Below, one piece after another: positions 63,733-64,000 of a stretch of 64,000 nucleotides of DNA. How positions within the stretch are numbered: the stretch's first letter is position 1; every line of letters starts with the position of its first letter. A program made the translations under genes and the position numbers. The stretch spans positions 1 to 64,000 of the forward strand of contig CAYFMN010000008.1 of assembly GCA_964344185.1 (NCBI GenBank), read 5' to 3'. The DNA comes from JAJDAT01 sp964344185. GTDB lineage: Bacteria > Nitrospinota > Nitrospinia > Nitrospinales > JAJDAT01. Below the pieces are notes generated by a model. That model did no database searches. It saw only the letters and a list, made by a program, of their open reading frames with translations, and was not told the DNA's origin.

Positions 63733-64000
63733 CTAAGGATTAAGATCTATGCGATTTGCTCTGAGCGTTAAGTTTTTATCGCCAACAAAAAGTATGTCGT
63801 CCAAGGCGCTAATTTCTAAAGTTCCTATTGAGTGCAATTTCATAGATTTCGTTTCGCCGTTATACTCAAAATGACTTCCGTCCTCATAATGGACTTTCAT
63901 CGTTTTTGTATTTTTGTCGTACTCAAATGAAGTGCCGTTTGAATATTCAACGCGATGAACGTCTTTTTTGCCTTCTATTCTTTTTTGATTTGAAAAAAAG
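63733..64000 (-). CDS. V: Baseplate spike protein V (gpV-like), C-terminal part
   Basis: Partial gene running off the right edge; 88 residues are visible. The chain has the repeated short-strand pattern of gpV spikes (YSNGTSFEYDKNTKTMKVHY, EDGSHFEYNGETKSMKLHS) and ends with a beta turn-rich DDILFVGDKNLTLRANRIDLNP. It lies directly upstream of PAAR, and its stop is ten bases from the PAAR start. Confidence 0.8.
   Translation of the reverse strand, partial: FFSNQKRIEGKKDVHRVEYSNGTSFEYDKNTKTMKVHYEDGSHFEYNGETKSMKLHSIGTLEISALDDILFVGDKNLTLRANRIDLNP

Overview
The window reads as a chromosomal segment of a diderm (Gram-negative) bacterium with a low-to-moderate GC genome. It encodes a two-partner secretion pair (outer membrane), a FabI-type enoyl reductase, an RluA-type pseudouridine synthase, IHF/HU, a CsrA-FliW pair (typical of flagellated non-gammaproteobacteria) and MqnC of the futalosine route to menaquinone. 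The pheA-tyrA-cmk-rpsA-sppA-ihf order and the Cys-rich GT9 resemble former Deltaproteobacteria and Nitrospinota-like lineages; the phylum is inference and was not tested. Three 10-N runs (14163-14172, 23239-23248, 56644-56653) mark scaffold joins. One of them breaks the reading frame, so the N count is a placeholder rather than a measured length.

Layout. 1-4663: fabI, a large membrane protein, tRNA-Phe, csrA, fliW. 4660-10778: envelope-sugar genes, with a three-gene minus-strand operon joined by ATGA overlaps (GT-C-like membrane protein and two GT4 enzymes) and a plus-strand GT4. 10783-24434: a two-partner secretion system, with the FhaC/ShlB transporter upstream of a 3.8-kilo-residue filamentous-haemagglutinin-like exoprotein. 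The exoprotein gene is visibly GC-richer than its surroundings and carries five tandem units of about 1.1 kb. A roughly 100-bp MITE-like repeat sits between the two genes, and a second copy lies at 3424-3523. 24638-27637: two tandem paralogous radical SAM proteins with a SPASM-like Cys region in front of the core and a beta-rich domain behind it. 27709-43467: mostly housekeeping genes (thiamine-binding MTH1187-like, pheA, tyrA, cmk, rpsA, sppA, ihf, GT39, GT9, GT2, aroC, nitrilase, DUF1566, mqnC, PpiC, RluA-like, DUF502).

43670-64000 (right end open): an integrated phage-like element in tRNA-Ala(GGC). It starts with a tyrosine integrase and an excisionase-like protein. Next comes a structured noncoding RNA locus, then a repressor with three successive HTH units, then a membrane histidine kinase with an N-terminal receiver. 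A P2-type contractile tail cluster on the minus strand follows: V (partial), PAAR, W, J, I, fibre/collar proteins, sheath FI, tube FII, E/E', tape measure, U, X, D. Gene E carries a T-TTT-TTA slippery heptamer, and the -1 frame after it opens a 47-codon E' extension. No capsid, portal or terminase gene is visible, so prophage and R-type tailocin remain open.

The most unusual signal is at about 45606-45789. A 16-of-17-bp hairpin presents exactly the 10-nt loop AAGGAGGTGA, the full complement of the 16S rRNA 3' tail. It is preceded by a second stem-loop, followed at once by a strong intrinsic terminator, and carries six GGA motifs. It looks like an undescribed phage-borne regulatory RNA that could act on ribosomes or on CsrA.
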